NCBI RefSeq assembly: GCF_001984715.1
Contig: NZ_MSPR01000005.1
Span: 1-64,000, forward strand
Length of the DNA: 64,000 nt
Direction of reading: 5' to 3'
DNA from: Streptococcus azizii
Lineage (GTDB): Bacteria; Bacillota; Bacilli; Lactobacillales; Streptococcaceae
Positions 1 to 9,400 of the stretch are shown here, one piece after another. Positions within the stretch are counted from its first letter, which is position 1; each line of letters opens with the position of its first letter. Position numbers and translations under genes: made by a program. The notes under the pieces were generated by a model. It saw only the letters and a list, made by a program, of their open reading frames with translations. It did no database searches and was not told where the DNA came from.

Positions 1-2563
1 CCTCCTTGCCCCAGTCTGTCACAGTTGGGGTGCCGGTCAAGTTTCCATTTTCATCAACAGATAGGCCGTTGGTTGGAGTTGACGTAATAGCAGAGCCATC
101 TTTATTCGGTGTGACAACCTTGGTATTTTCCGGAACTGGTGTTTTCTCTGAGACGGTTGCTGGACTTGTCGTCACAGAAAGACCTGTTGGCTTGCTATTT
201 GGATCTTTCGGATCAGTACCTGCTGTCTTTTCCTCTTCATCCGTGAAGCCGTCATTGTCATCATCTGGGTCTGTCACATCTGGATCCCTGTCGCCATCGG
301 TATCGCGTTGAACCGTGATGATGAAGTCTTTTTCTGCAACAGGAGTGCCAGCGCTATCTTTTACAACAACTGTCACTGTAAACTCACGGCTTTCCTCAGT
401 GTTCGTCCAATCTGTTACAGTTGGAGTGCCAGTAACTTTACCTGTTGCTGGGTCATAGGTCAAGCCACCTGGTAAGCCGTTTACTTCTACTGTACCATTC
501 GCTGGTTTATTTTCAACTGGTACATCGATCGCTTCGATTGGTTGCTTTTCGTTAACTGTTTTGTTTTCGATAGCTCCGATAGATGGCTTAGCTGTTGGTT
601 CTGCTACAATGACTGTTACAGTCACTTCTTCGCTAGATCCATCTGGATACGTAACCACTACAGGAACCTCAAAGGTACCTGCGGTATTTCCATCAGGAAC
701 CGTTGCACCAGCTTTAGGGGTTACTCTAGATGCAGCAGGTATTTTTTTAACGGCTTTTGTCAAATCGTCATTAGTGGTTGCTTCACCAAATGGTTTATTG
801 ATAACTTCTGTTTCAGGATCGTAGATGTCTTTATCCGGAATACCGACATCTGTTGCCAAAAGTCCTGAATTTCCAAGTGTTGTTGGTAAGACTCCAGAAC
901 CGCTTGTAAAATAACCAGTGATTGGTAGAATATCCGACTCAGCTGGTACCTTAAAGACTGGATAGCCTTCTTCTGAACCAGTCATCAAGTTGTTGACCGG
1001 TTTTTTAAAGGTCAATACAGTGCGGACGTAGGCTGGGTTTTGAGCACCATTGACGTTGACATAGGATTTTTTATTCGTAGAATTTCCTAGACTAACCGCA
1101 TCATTCCCTATTGTAAAGCTCGCCCGTCCATTTTGATCAAATGTCGTTCTTGCGCGATAATTGTCTGATTTAACTTTTTCATCTAAACCAGCTATAAAAC
1201 TATATTCAGCAATATGTAGCTCAGCAGTATCAATGTACTCTAGTAAGGCTGGGTCTATGTCCACGTTGTAGGTGGTATTTTTCAATGCTGATTGCAATGC
1301 CAGCGCTAGTGTTCCGTTTTTCAACATCACTTGGTCAAATACAATCGCTCCATACTGACCGTAATCTGGGATATATTTAACACTTGCACTCGTTGTGATT
1401 TTTTGTAAGGAATTTAACTTTGCTGTATCCGTTGAAATTGGGCTTGGTGTTTGATTTTCACGAACTCTAAATACACCGCTCGTTGCCGAAGTAGCGATCA
1501 CTGCATTTTCCCCAGAATCAAATACATAGGTACGGTAAGCCATAAATTCAGGCGTATCTGGGTTGCCGACGATCGATTGTATCGGTTCAGATAGGGTAAT
1601 CCTACCAGTTGTGGTCTGTGTCCCTAGCTCTGCTCCACCAAAAATTCCTCCGTTTGCCCGAATGAAATTGGACTCGAAGATATTGGTATCTCCCACACGA
1701 GTCAAGGTGACATCGTTGGATCCGCCGACAGGTTTTACTGTGATAGTCGTTACCTTTGAAGCGATTGCCTCATCCAGCTGTAGTCGGAACTTCCAGTTAT
1801 TACCAGAGTTAGCTCCTGCCAAATAGTAGGCAATTTGGAAGTCAATGGTATTTCCTCCTGCCTTGGACAGATCAGGAAATACAGTCATTGCATCTTGGAA
1901 CGTATAGTTTTTGGTCTTTGAGGTATCTGATTCCCCCATAGCACGAAATGCTGTGCTTGCGGTAGTAGTGGTGGGCGCTGTGCTGTTCCTTCTTCCACGT
2001 ACATCTGCAACGTTAGCCTTTGATTGTACTTCTGCAATTTCTCCAAAAACGGTGGCTGCTTCCACTTGCTTCAGAAACTCTTCTCGTTCTTCCTCTGTAA
2101 TGTATTGGAGGGCTTTAATATGATTGATTACTTTTGCACGGTGTTCTTCTAATGCTTTTTCCTTATCCGTTTGCCCAGTTGCTGCTGGTGTTTCATTCTC
2201 AGCAGTCACTTTTTCTACTTCAGTAGAGGCTGGAGACGTCTCTGATACTCGTTCTTTATCAGCTCCTAAATCTGTTGTGGAGGGGCTGGTTGTAGTTGCA
2301 GTGTGTTCTTCAGCCACTACTCTTTCAGAAGTTGAGGTAGCTGTTCCACTATCAGTTGACTTCCCCTCTTCCGTATTCACAACTTCTGCTGTTAATACCC
2401 CTGCGTTAGTAGCCACTTCATTTGCAGCTGCAGGGGCTGGCGTCAAGAGCAAAGTCATCGCTGTCCCAAGTAAGACACTCGCTGCTCCAAAATGATAGGT
2501 GCGAATCGAGAAGCGCTGACTTAAACCATACCAGTCAAATTTTCTTCTTTTGTGATTTTCCAC
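1..2563 (-). CDS. YSIRK-type LPXTG-family surface adhesin, 5' part (runs off left edge)
   Basis: This is the N-terminal 854 or so residues of a large wall-anchored protein; the 3' end and sorting signal lie outside the window. I place the start at the GTG at 2561-2563, eight bases after GGAG; the upstream in-frame codon that serves as TTG in the paralogue is TTA here. The N-terminus has a YSIRK-like signal (RRKFDWYGLSQRFSIR, then a hydrophobic stretch ending near AAANE). Residues 43 to about 190 are Thr/Glu-rich, about 190-650 are a unique region, and from about residue 674 there is a putative-Ig module followed by a thrombospondin-3-like Asp-rich repeat (DTDGDRDPDVTDPDDDND). The signal, 5' leader and C-terminal modules closely match the paralogue at 6434-13573, while the middle differs. 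Expression is probably set by the poly-C promoter at 2652-2680. A wall adhesin is a confident family call; the ligand is unknown. Confidence 0.9.
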   Translation of the reverse strand, partial: MENHKRRKFDWYGLSQRFSIRTYHFGAASVLLGTAMTLLLTPAPAAANEVATNAGVLTAEVVNTEEGKSTDSGTATSTSERVVAEEHTATTTSPSTTDLGADKERVSETSPASTEVEKVTAENETPAATGQTDKEKALEEHRAKVINHIKALQYITEEEREEFLKQVEAATVFGEIAEVQSKANVADVRGRRNSTAPTTTTASTAFRAMGESDTSKTKNYTFQDAMTVFPDLSKAGGNTIDFQIAYYLAGANSGNNWKFRLQLDEAIASKVTTITVKPVGGSNDVTLTRVGDTNIFESNFIRANGGIFGGAELGTQTTTGRITLSEPIQSIVGNPDTPEFMAYRTYVFDSGENAVIATSATSGVFRVRENQTPSPISTDTAKLNSLQKITTSASVKYIPDYGQYGAIVFDQVMLKNGTLALALQSALKNTTYNVDIDPALLEYIDTAELHIAEYSFIAGLDEKVKSDNYRARTTFDQNGRASFTIGNDAVSLGNSTNKKSYVNVNGAQNPAYVRTVLTFKKPVNNLMTGSEEGYPVFKVPAESDILPITGYFTSGSGVLPTTLGNSGLLATDVGIPDKDIYDPETEVINKPFGEATTNDDLTKAVKKIPAASRVTPKAGATVPDGNTAGTFEVPVVVTYPDGSSEEVTVTVIVAEPTAKPSIGAIENKTVNEKQPIEAIDVPVENKPANGTVEVNGLPGGLTYDPATGKVTGTPTVTDWTNTEESREFTVTVVVKDSAGTPVAEKDFIITVQRDTDGDRDPDVTDPDDDNDGFTDEEEKTAGTDPKDPNSKPTGLSVTTSPATVSEKTPVPENTKVVTPNKDGSAITSTPTNGLSVDENGNLTGTPTVTDWGKE

Positions 2564-2651
2564 AAGTAATACTCCTTTATATTTTTGTAATCCAAACAAA
2601 ACGACTTTCTCTCTGAAATGATAGAAACTCCATTTGGTATAATACCACTCT

Positions 2652-2680
2652 AGTATACCCCCCCCCCCCGGATTTGTCAA
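2652..2680 (-). promoter_or_regulatory. Promoter with 12-C homopolymer spacer (putatively phase variable)
   Basis: On the minus strand TTGACA (2675-2680) and TATACT (2652-2657) are separated by exactly 17 bp, of which 12 are one uninterrupted G run (C on the plus strand, 2658-2669). The predicted leader to the GTG at 2563 is about 80 nt. Slippage in the tract would change the -35/-10 spacing, as is known for some Neisseria and Bordetella promoters. The current length gives the optimal spacing, so the promoter should be ON. Confidence 0.8.
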
Positions 2681-2814
2681 CAGATATCTACTTTTTTCTA
2701 TGCTTTTTATAAACACTTTTTGTAAACAGCAACCTAGCCCTTTGAGGAAATTATCATTTCTATTGAGTAGTATAGTCGTTTCGTTTATCTTCTATCAGCA
2801 ACGGAAAAGACTAT

Positions 2815-2856
2815 AAAAAAACAACTAGAAGTTTGCAGGTGCAAACTTCTAGTTGT
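2815..2856 (-). terminator. Rho-independent terminator of the bglA-mupG operon
   Basis: A perfect 16-bp inverted repeat (2821-2836 and 2841-2856, 4-base loop) is followed on the minus strand by TTTTTTTA. It lies about 220 nt past the mupG stop codon and before the next promoter, so it separates the sugar operon from the YSIRK adhesin. Confidence 0.85.
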
Positions 2857-2869
2857 CATATCCTACTCT

Positions 2870-3075
2870 ATGGGATAGAAACTAAGAAGCGAAGATAGTC
2901 AGGGGATTTCAACAGTTCGGGGAACTGTTGAAACTGGTCACCTATAAACACGAAAGTGACCACGGAAGCCCAAGCCTAAAAACGAAAGAGCGAGGTTAGC
3001 GGTTGTCGGAGTCATCTACTTCGATTTCCTATTTTTCAATCGCTTTTTACACGCCCTTTGTATCTTATGTATCTA
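2870..3075. repeat. Mosaic intergenic repeat unit
   Basis: Contains modules seen in other gaps of the window: a GTTTCAACAG/CTGTTGAAAC palindrome around a GGGGAA core, the GGTCAC...GTGACC arm pair, and an end reading ACGCCCTTTGTATCTTATG next to the mupG 3' end. No coding sequence seen. Confidence 0.7.
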
Positions 3076-3079
3076 TTCT

Positions 3080-4177
3080 CTAAGAGGGCCTATCCTCTTT
3101 CAAGGTAAAACTCTGCCAAGGTTCTAGGTAATCTAATACTAGCAAGCTCCACGGGGTAAGTTGGGCGACGACATTTACTTTTTCACTGACTGTAAAAGAT
3201 TTGAGGGCAATTTGTAACTCTCCCTTATAGCGTAGATAGCGGTCATTGTCAATCAAAACTGTCCCTCTTGTCACTGGGCTAGACTGACCGCGACTAGGAA
3301 TGCTCACCTCCTGATACCGCACACGTGGCTCTGTCGAACGAATGACAAAATCAGATAGATCCCCCCGATAACAATGCGGAAAATCTAAGATTGCCCTTTC
3401 AGCCGCCGTCACCTCTACTAAAGGCTCATAGGTCAAGCCAACACTTTCTTGCTTCAAAACCTGCACAAGACCTGCCAGTTCTGTCTCTAGGATAAATTGA
3501 TTGGAAATCAAGACAGTGTCGAATAAGCCTGTTGCCTTTATCACCTCAGCCTGCACAGTCAAGGGGGCATGGCGGATTTCTTCTAAGGTGGGAAGCCCTT
3601 CTGTCACTGGCCACGGACCTTCCGTGGCAGTATTGGCACTCAGAAAGACGGCAGTTTCAATGCCTCTTTCATGATAAAAAGTGGACATATCTAAGAAATG
3701 CTGACGGGATAGACCGGTAAATTCATGGGGATAAAAATTATGGCAGGCAATGATGTTCTGCAGATCTCCCCCTGCTTCCACTAATGCTGTCAATAGCCCT
3801 TTGTCAGTACTCATATTCAGCTCGACTTTGATACCATGACTATTCTGGCTCAGGGCGACCATATCCGCCAGAGGGAGGGCCTCATCGAGCCGGATTCCTG
3901 CTAGCCCAAATTCCCGACATTTTTCAAGCAAGCCATCTTGCCAGCCATTTGCCACTAAAAATGACGGACTGACATCCGCAATAACCCGAATCCCCTGTTG
4001 ATTGGCATAACAAATGATGTCTTGGTAGAGCTTGGCACAATCGGCCATCCCACTAGATAGCTGCAAGAGGCTCATAAAGAGTCGTTTTGCTCCGTATTTG
4101 GCTAATAGATCGACATAGTCCAAGGACTGCTCGAGGGAATATTTCTCAGGATAAAGTGAAAATCCAAGTGCTAACAT
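3080..4177 (-). CDS. MupG/DUF871-family TIM-barrel protein
   Basis: A 365-residue protein of the DUF871/MupG family (LGFSLYPEKYSLEQSLDYV near the N-terminus, RLFMSLLQLSS, VIADVSPSFL, GIRLDEAL). The characterised S. aureus member MupG hydrolyses MurNAc-6-phosphate-containing disaccharide phosphates in the cytoplasm; other members sit beside glycosidase genes and are uncharacterised. I choose the ATG at 4175-4177 because AGGAGG lies six bases upstream; a TTG seven codons further up overlaps bglA but has no such site. It follows bglA by ten bases, so the two are surely co-transcribed, and the pair suggests use of a 6-phosphorylated disaccharide. No PTS gene is in the window, so the sugar cannot be named. 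The C-terminal part (about residue 245 on) is the small barrel-like domain usual for the family. Confidence 0.85.
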   Translation of the reverse strand: MLALGFSLYPEKYSLEQSLDYVDLLAKYGAKRLFMSLLQLSSGMADCAKLYQDIICYANQQGIRVIADVSPSFLVANGWQDGLLEKCREFGLAGIRLDEALPLADMVALSQNSHGIKVELNMSTDKGLLTALVEAGGDLQNIIACHNFYPHEFTGLSRQHFLDMSTFYHERGIETAVFLSANTATEGPWPVTEGLPTLEEIRHAPLTVQAEVIKATGLFDTVLISNQFILETELAGLVQVLKQESVGLTYEPLVEVTAAERAILDFPHCYRGDLSDFVIRSTEPRVRYQEVSIPSRGQSSPVTRGTVLIDNDRYLRYKGELQIALKSFTVSEKVNVVAQLTPWSLLVLDYLEPWQSFTLKEDRPS

Positions 4178-4187
4178 AGCGGGCCTC

Positions 4188-5591
4188 CTATCTTTCAAAA
4201 CCGTTGTTTGTACTCAGTTCTTTAAACCAATGACCTGATTTTTTGATGGTGCGTTCTTGACTTTCTAAGTTCAACTCAATCAAGCCATAGCGATTCTTGT
4301 AAGCATTGAGCCAAGACCAACAATCAATGAAGGTCCATAGCATATACCCCTTGCAGTTGGCGCCTTCCTCGATCGCCTTATGGAGTTCGACCAAGTGGTC
4401 TGTAATGAAGTCAATCCTATAGTCATCTTGAATCGTGCCGTTTGCACGGAACTTATCCTCACCTTCGACACCCATACCGTTTTCGGTCACCAGCCACTCG
4501 ATATTGCCATAATGCTCCTTGAGATGTATCCCAATATCGTAAAGCCCTTTTTCATAGATTTCCCAACCACGGTGCGGGTTGACTTTCTTGCCGGGCATAT
4601 CGTAGGCCTCATAGTAGTAATGCGGCGTCAAGGGTTCATCTGCAGTAGGCTGATGACTTCTTGCTTGGACACGTAAAGGCTGGTAGTAGTTCACGCCCAA
4701 GAAATCAACTGTGTTTTCTTGGATAATCTGCAGCTCCTCCTTGCTGGCTGGTGGAAGAATACCATGTCGCTTCAGAACCTCTACTAATTCCGAAGGATAA
4801 ACCCCTAAGACAGAGGGGTCCAGAAAGCTCCTCGTTTGGAACAAGGCTGCCATTTGCGCAGCAGCTCGATCCTCCTTGCTATCACTCCTTGGGTAGGCTG
4901 GAGTCAGGTTCAAGACGATGGAAATCCGGTGGTCGGGATGTGTTTCATGGCAGGCCTTAACAGCTAGAGAGCTAGCTAATTGTGTGTGATAGGCTACCAA
5001 GGCAGCTGCTTTTGCGTCCACGATACCTGGCAGGTGAAAATCCCCCAAATAACCGCACTCGACAGGTACAATCGGCTCATTGAAGGTAATCCACGTATCT
5101 ACGATGTCTCCAAACAAGTCAAAACAAATCTTTGCGTAGCGTTCGTAAGCATAGACCGTATCCTTATTTTCCCAGCCTCCACCTTCCTGCAAGGCGTAGG
5201 GTAAATCAAAATGATAGAGATTGACAATCAGTTTAATCCCTTCATCCACAATGCCCTGGAAAACCTGGCGGTAAAAGTCTACCGCCTGTTCATTCACCTC
5301 TCCGGTCCCATCTGCAATCAAGCGTGACCATTGAATAGAGGTGCGAAAGACAGTATGACCTGTTTCTTTTAAGAGTTGAATATCCTTTCGGTAATGCTGG
5401 TAAAAGGTAGAGGTTTGACCCGGGCCTACCTGATCAAAGAATCGTTCGGGTTCTCTCTGATACCACACATCCCAGTTGTTACTGGTCTTACCATCACCTG
5501 CAATGGTCCCCTCACTCTGAGGACCAGATGTTGAACTTCCCCATAAAAAACCTTCTGGAAAGCGATAAACTGTTTTGGCTGTCTCTGACAT
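4188..5591 (-). CDS. bglA: Glycoside hydrolase family 1 (probable 6-phospho-beta-glycosidase)
   Basis: A 467-residue GH1 (beta/alpha)8 enzyme that cleaves beta-glycosides in the cytoplasm. Visible signatures are the N-terminal FPEGFLWGSSTSGPQSEG, the acid/base in TFNEP (E172) and the nucleophile in TENG (E370). In the aglycone-end loop CWSWLNAYKNRYG, Ser426 and Tyr435 occupy the positions that bind the 6-phosphate in LacG/BglA-type enzymes, where plain beta-glucosidases have Glu at the Ser position. The usual Lys two residues before the Tyr is Asn433, with Lys432 next to it, so phospho-specificity is likely but not certain. AAAGGAG precedes the ATG. It heads a two-gene operon with the MupG-family gene. 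The upstream 400 bp are repeat mosaic and I see no clear promoter or cre site. Confidence 0.88.
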   Translation of the reverse strand: MSETAKTVYRFPEGFLWGSSTSGPQSEGTIAGDGKTSNNWDVWYQREPERFFDQVGPGQTSTFYQHYRKDIQLLKETGHTVFRTSIQWSRLIADGTGEVNEQAVDFYRQVFQGIVDEGIKLIVNLYHFDLPYALQEGGGWENKDTVYAYERYAKICFDLFGDIVDTWITFNEPIVPVECGYLGDFHLPGIVDAKAAALVAYHTQLASSLAVKACHETHPDHRISIVLNLTPAYPRSDSKEDRAAAQMAALFQTRSFLDPSVLGVYPSELVEVLKRHGILPPASKEELQIIQENTVDFLGVNYYQPLRVQARSHQPTADEPLTPHYYYEAYDMPGKKVNPHRGWEIYEKGLYDIGIHLKEHYGNIEWLVTENGMGVEGEDKFRANGTIQDDYRIDFITDHLVELHKAIEEGANCKGYMLWTFIDCWSWLNAYKNRYGLIELNLESQERTIKKSGHWFKELSTNNGFER

Positions 5592-5619
5592 AACCTCTCC
5601 TTTACAAATACAAGGGTGC

Positions 5620-5990
5620 GTGAAAATAGGATTGAAACAGTTCGGGGAGTAACCTAATCCAGTGGATTAGGTTAGCCCGAGCCAAGAAATCGGAAAGCGA
5701 GGATTAACCAGCTGAAACAAAAAGGTGACCACAGAAGCCTGAGCTAGGAAAAACTATCCCAAAGGGATTCTCAGCTGTAATCAGCTAAAGCTGAAACAGC
5801 TGCCTATCTTTTTTGCACAGCTCGTAGTCCGAGTTCAATTATAAGATACAAAGCCCGTGAAAAACTCAAAGCGAAAATAGGAAATACGACGAAGAAACTA
5901 GAGTTTCTAGGAGTATTTATCTTTTTCGCATAGAGTTTAGGGCGTGTTCAATTCCCCGTGACTCCCGACCAAGTATCCTTTTGATTTTTA
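5620..5990. repeat. Mosaic intergenic repeats upstream of bglA, BOX-like end
   Basis: Contains two or three units of the family found across the window: AGATACAAAGCCCGTGAAAA, CGAAAATAGGAAAT, a TATTTATCTTTTTCGC arm, and GGGCGTGTTCAATT. The right end, read on the minus strand, is CTCTTTAAAAATCAAAAGG, resembling the BOX A end as I remember it. No gene is visible here or in the non-repeat stretch 5990-6250. Confidence 0.65.
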
Positions 5991-6256
5991 AAGAGCATTA
6001 ATGAAAATATCGGCTGTTAGCTCTATCCCATCGCCCCTCTTTTTTAGTTCTAGTATAGTCCTCCCGGTTCATCTTGTAAATAGCCCTACACAAGATATTT
6101 TTCCACATTCTTACGGAAAGCAAATGGTCTTGGATAGGAGGTCTCAATGGTCCATATTTTATGGTTAATAACCATCCAACAGCAAGTGAGGAAACAAAGA
6201 GAGCGACCGAGAACTTACCCAAGCAAACACCTAGTCTCCTCTCAATAGACCGCGCA

Positions 6257-6292
6257 AAAAAGTTCCAACGTCAGCTGACTTTGGAACTTTTT
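6257..6292 (-). terminator. Hairpin terminator downstream of the second YSIRK adhesin
   Basis: AAAAAGTTCCAA (6257-6268) pairs perfectly with TTGGAACTTTTT (6281-6292). The T-rich arm on either strand makes it a plausible bidirectional terminator, about 140 nt past the adhesin stop codon. Apart from this hairpin I see no feature in 5990-6433. Confidence 0.65.
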
Positions 6293-6433
6293 CATATAGT
6301 AGGTCACGATAAGATTAGGGGAAGGGGACAACAGTCTAGCGTCCTGCAAGTCCTTAAAACTTGTTATCGTCATTTCCCCTCCCGCTGAAGAGGTTATCGC
6401 GTGCAGCCTTCAAGGGGCTTTGACAGGAAAAGA

Positions 6434-9400
6434 TTATTCCTCTTCTTTCTTCCTCTTACCGAGAGCCAAGAGACCTGCTGCACCAAGAGCCACAAGACCA
6501 TAGGCTCCCACATTGGAGGTAGCTGTTCCTGTTTTTGGAAGCACTGCTGTCGCTGCTGATTTCACAGTAGGGGCAACTGGCTTGCTGTTTGGATCTTTTG
6601 AATCGGTACCAGCTGTCTTTTCTTGGTCATCTGTGTAGCCATCGTTATCATCGTCTGAGTCAGTGACATCTGGATCCTTATCGCCATCAGTATCGCGTTG
6701 AACCTTGATCATCACCTCTTTTTCAGCGATTGGTTTGCCATTGCCATCCTTGATAACCACTTTCACAGGGAACTCACGCTCTTCCTCGGTAGGACCCCAG
6801 TTATCAACACTTGGGGTACCAGTAATCGTACCTGTTGCTGGATCATAGGTCAAGCCACCTGGTAGACCTGTCACCTCAACAGTTCCCTTATTTGGAACAT
6901 TGGTCACTGGAACCTCAATCGGTGCGATTGGTTGTTTTTCAATCACTGTCTTATCATCGATAGCTCCAATGGTAGCCGTCGGCTTGCTGTTTGGATCTTT
7001 CGAGTCTGTACCAGCTGTCTTTTCTTGGTCATCCGTGTAGTCATCATTGTCATCATCTGGATCGGTAACATCTGGATCCTTATCGCCATCGGTGTCGCGT
7101 TGCACCTTGATGGTGATTTCTTTTTCAGCGATTGGAGTGCCATTGCCATCCTTGATAACCACCTTCACAGGGAACTCGCGTTCTTCCTCGGTAGGACCCC
7201 AATTATCGACAGTCGGTGTACCAGTAATCGTACCTGTTGCTGGATCGTAGGTCAAGCCACCTGGTAGACCAGTCACCTCAACACTTCCAGTGGTTGGAAC
7301 ATTGGTCACTGGAACATCGATCGGTGCGATCGGTTGTTTTTCAATCACTGTCTTATCATCGATTGCTCCAATAGTAGCCGTCGGCTTGCTGTTTGGATCT
7401 TTCGAGTCTGTACCAGCTGTCTTTTCTTGGTCATCCGTGTAGTCATCATTGTCATCATCTGGATCGGTAACATCTGGATCCTTATCGCCATCGGTGTCGC
7501 GTTGCACCTTGATGGTGATTTCTTTTTCAGCGATTGGAGTGCCATTGCCATCCTTGATAACCACCTTCACAGGGAACTCGCGTTCTTCCTCGGTAGGACC
7601 CCAATTATCGACAGTCGGTGTACCAGTAATCGTACCTGTTGCTGGATCGTAGGTCAAGCCACCTGGTAGACCAGTCACCTCAACACTTCCAGTGGTTGGA
7701 ACATTGGTCACTGGAACATCGATCGGTGCGATCGGTTGTTTTTCAATCACTGTCTTATCATCGATTGCTCCAATAGTAGCCGTCGGCTTGCTGTTTGGAT
7801 CTTTCGAGTCTGTACCAGCTGTCTTTTCTTGGTCATCCGTGTAGTCATCATTGTCATCATCTGGATCGGTAACATCTGGATCCTTATCGCCATCGGTGTC
7901 GCGTTGCACCTTGATGGTGATTTCTTTTTCAGCGATTGGAGTGCCATTGCCATCCTTGATAACCACCTTCACAGGGAACTCACGTTCTTCCTCGGTAGGA
8001 CCCCAATTATCAACACTTGGGGTACCAGTGATCGTACCTGTTGCTGGATTATAGGTCAAGCCACCTGGTAGACCTGTCACCTCAACAGTTCCACCGATTG
8101 GAACATTGGTCACTGGAACATCGATCGGTGCAATCGGTTGTTTTTCAATGACTGTCTTATCATCGATAGCGCCAATGGTAGGTGTTGGCTTGCTAGTTGG
8201 ATCTTTTGGATCGGTACTAGCTTTTCTTTCTTGCTCATCTGTGTAACCGTCGTTGTCATCATCTGGATCAGTAACGTCTGGGTCTTGGTCGCCATCGGTA
8301 TCACGCTGCACCTTGATGGTGAAATCTTTTTCTGCAATCGTAGTACCGTTGCCATCTTTGACCACAACTTTCACAGGGAACTCGCGTTCTTCCTCGGTAG
8401 GAGTCCAGTCTGTTACAGTTGGAGTCCCGCTAATCTTACCAGTCGCTGGATCATAGGTCAAGCCACCTGGTAAGCCGTTTACTTCTACTGTACCTGTTGC
8501 TGGTTTATTTTCAACTGATACATCAATGTCTGCAATCGGTTGTTTTTCAATCACCGTCCTATCATCGATAGCCCCAATCGTTGTCGTTGGCTTGCTAGTT
8601 GGATTTTTTGGATCAGTACCAGCTTTCTTTTCTTCATCATCCGTGAAGCCATCATTGTCATCGTCTGGATCGGTAATGTCTGGGATACCATCGCCGTCGG
8701 TATCGCGTCGAATCCCTACTGGCACTACTGTGTTCTTGGTTTCATTGCCATTTGTCACAGTGACTGGAATCGCCACAACACGCTCTTCTTCCTCATTGCC
8801 CCAATCGGTCACGATTGGTGTGCCGGTCAAGTTTCCATTTTCATCAACAGAGATACCGTCTACCGGAGTTGACGTAATCACTGAACCAGCCTTATTTGGT
8901 GTGACAACTTTGGTATTGGCTGGAACTGGTGTTTTCTCTGTAACGAGGGTTGGAGTGACTGTCACAGAAAGAGCTGTTGGCTTGCTAGCTGGATCTTTCG
9001 GATTGCTACCCGCTGTCTTTTCTTCTTCATCTGTGAAGCCGTCATTGTCATCATCTGAATCGGTACGGTCTGGAATACCGTCGTTGTCAGTATCACGTTG
9101 AACCGCTACTAGCACGACGACTTCCTTCGTTTCATTGCCATTTGTCACAGTGACTGGAACCGTCACAACACGTAGTTCTTCCTCATTACCCCAATCATCA
9201 ATAGTTGGTGTGCCGACCAAGTTTCCATTTTCGTCAACAGAAAGACCGAAGGTCGGGGTTGACGTAATCACTGAGCCATCTTTGTTTGGTGTGACAACTT
9301 TCGTATTAGCTGGAACTGGCTTCTTCTCTAAAACAGTTGCTGGGGTCACAGCTACGGAAAGACTTGTTGGCTTGCTGTTTGGATCTTTTGGATCGGTACC

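Noticed and set aside
2658-2669. The C12 tract as a simple assembly artefact
   Set aside because: Possible in length by a base or two, but its exact position between two promoter hexamers and its recurrence at two other surface genes argue that the tract itself is real.
5998-6222. 74-codon minus-strand frame with a hydrophobic start (GKFSVALFVSSLAVGWLL)
   Set aside because: TTG start without a Shine-Dalgarno, partly within a BOX-like end, and no recognised family.
6932-8473. Recurrent 111-, 68- and 67-residue open frames on both strands
   Set aside because: They repeat every 402 bp inside the adhesin modules and have no independent support; they are frame shadows.
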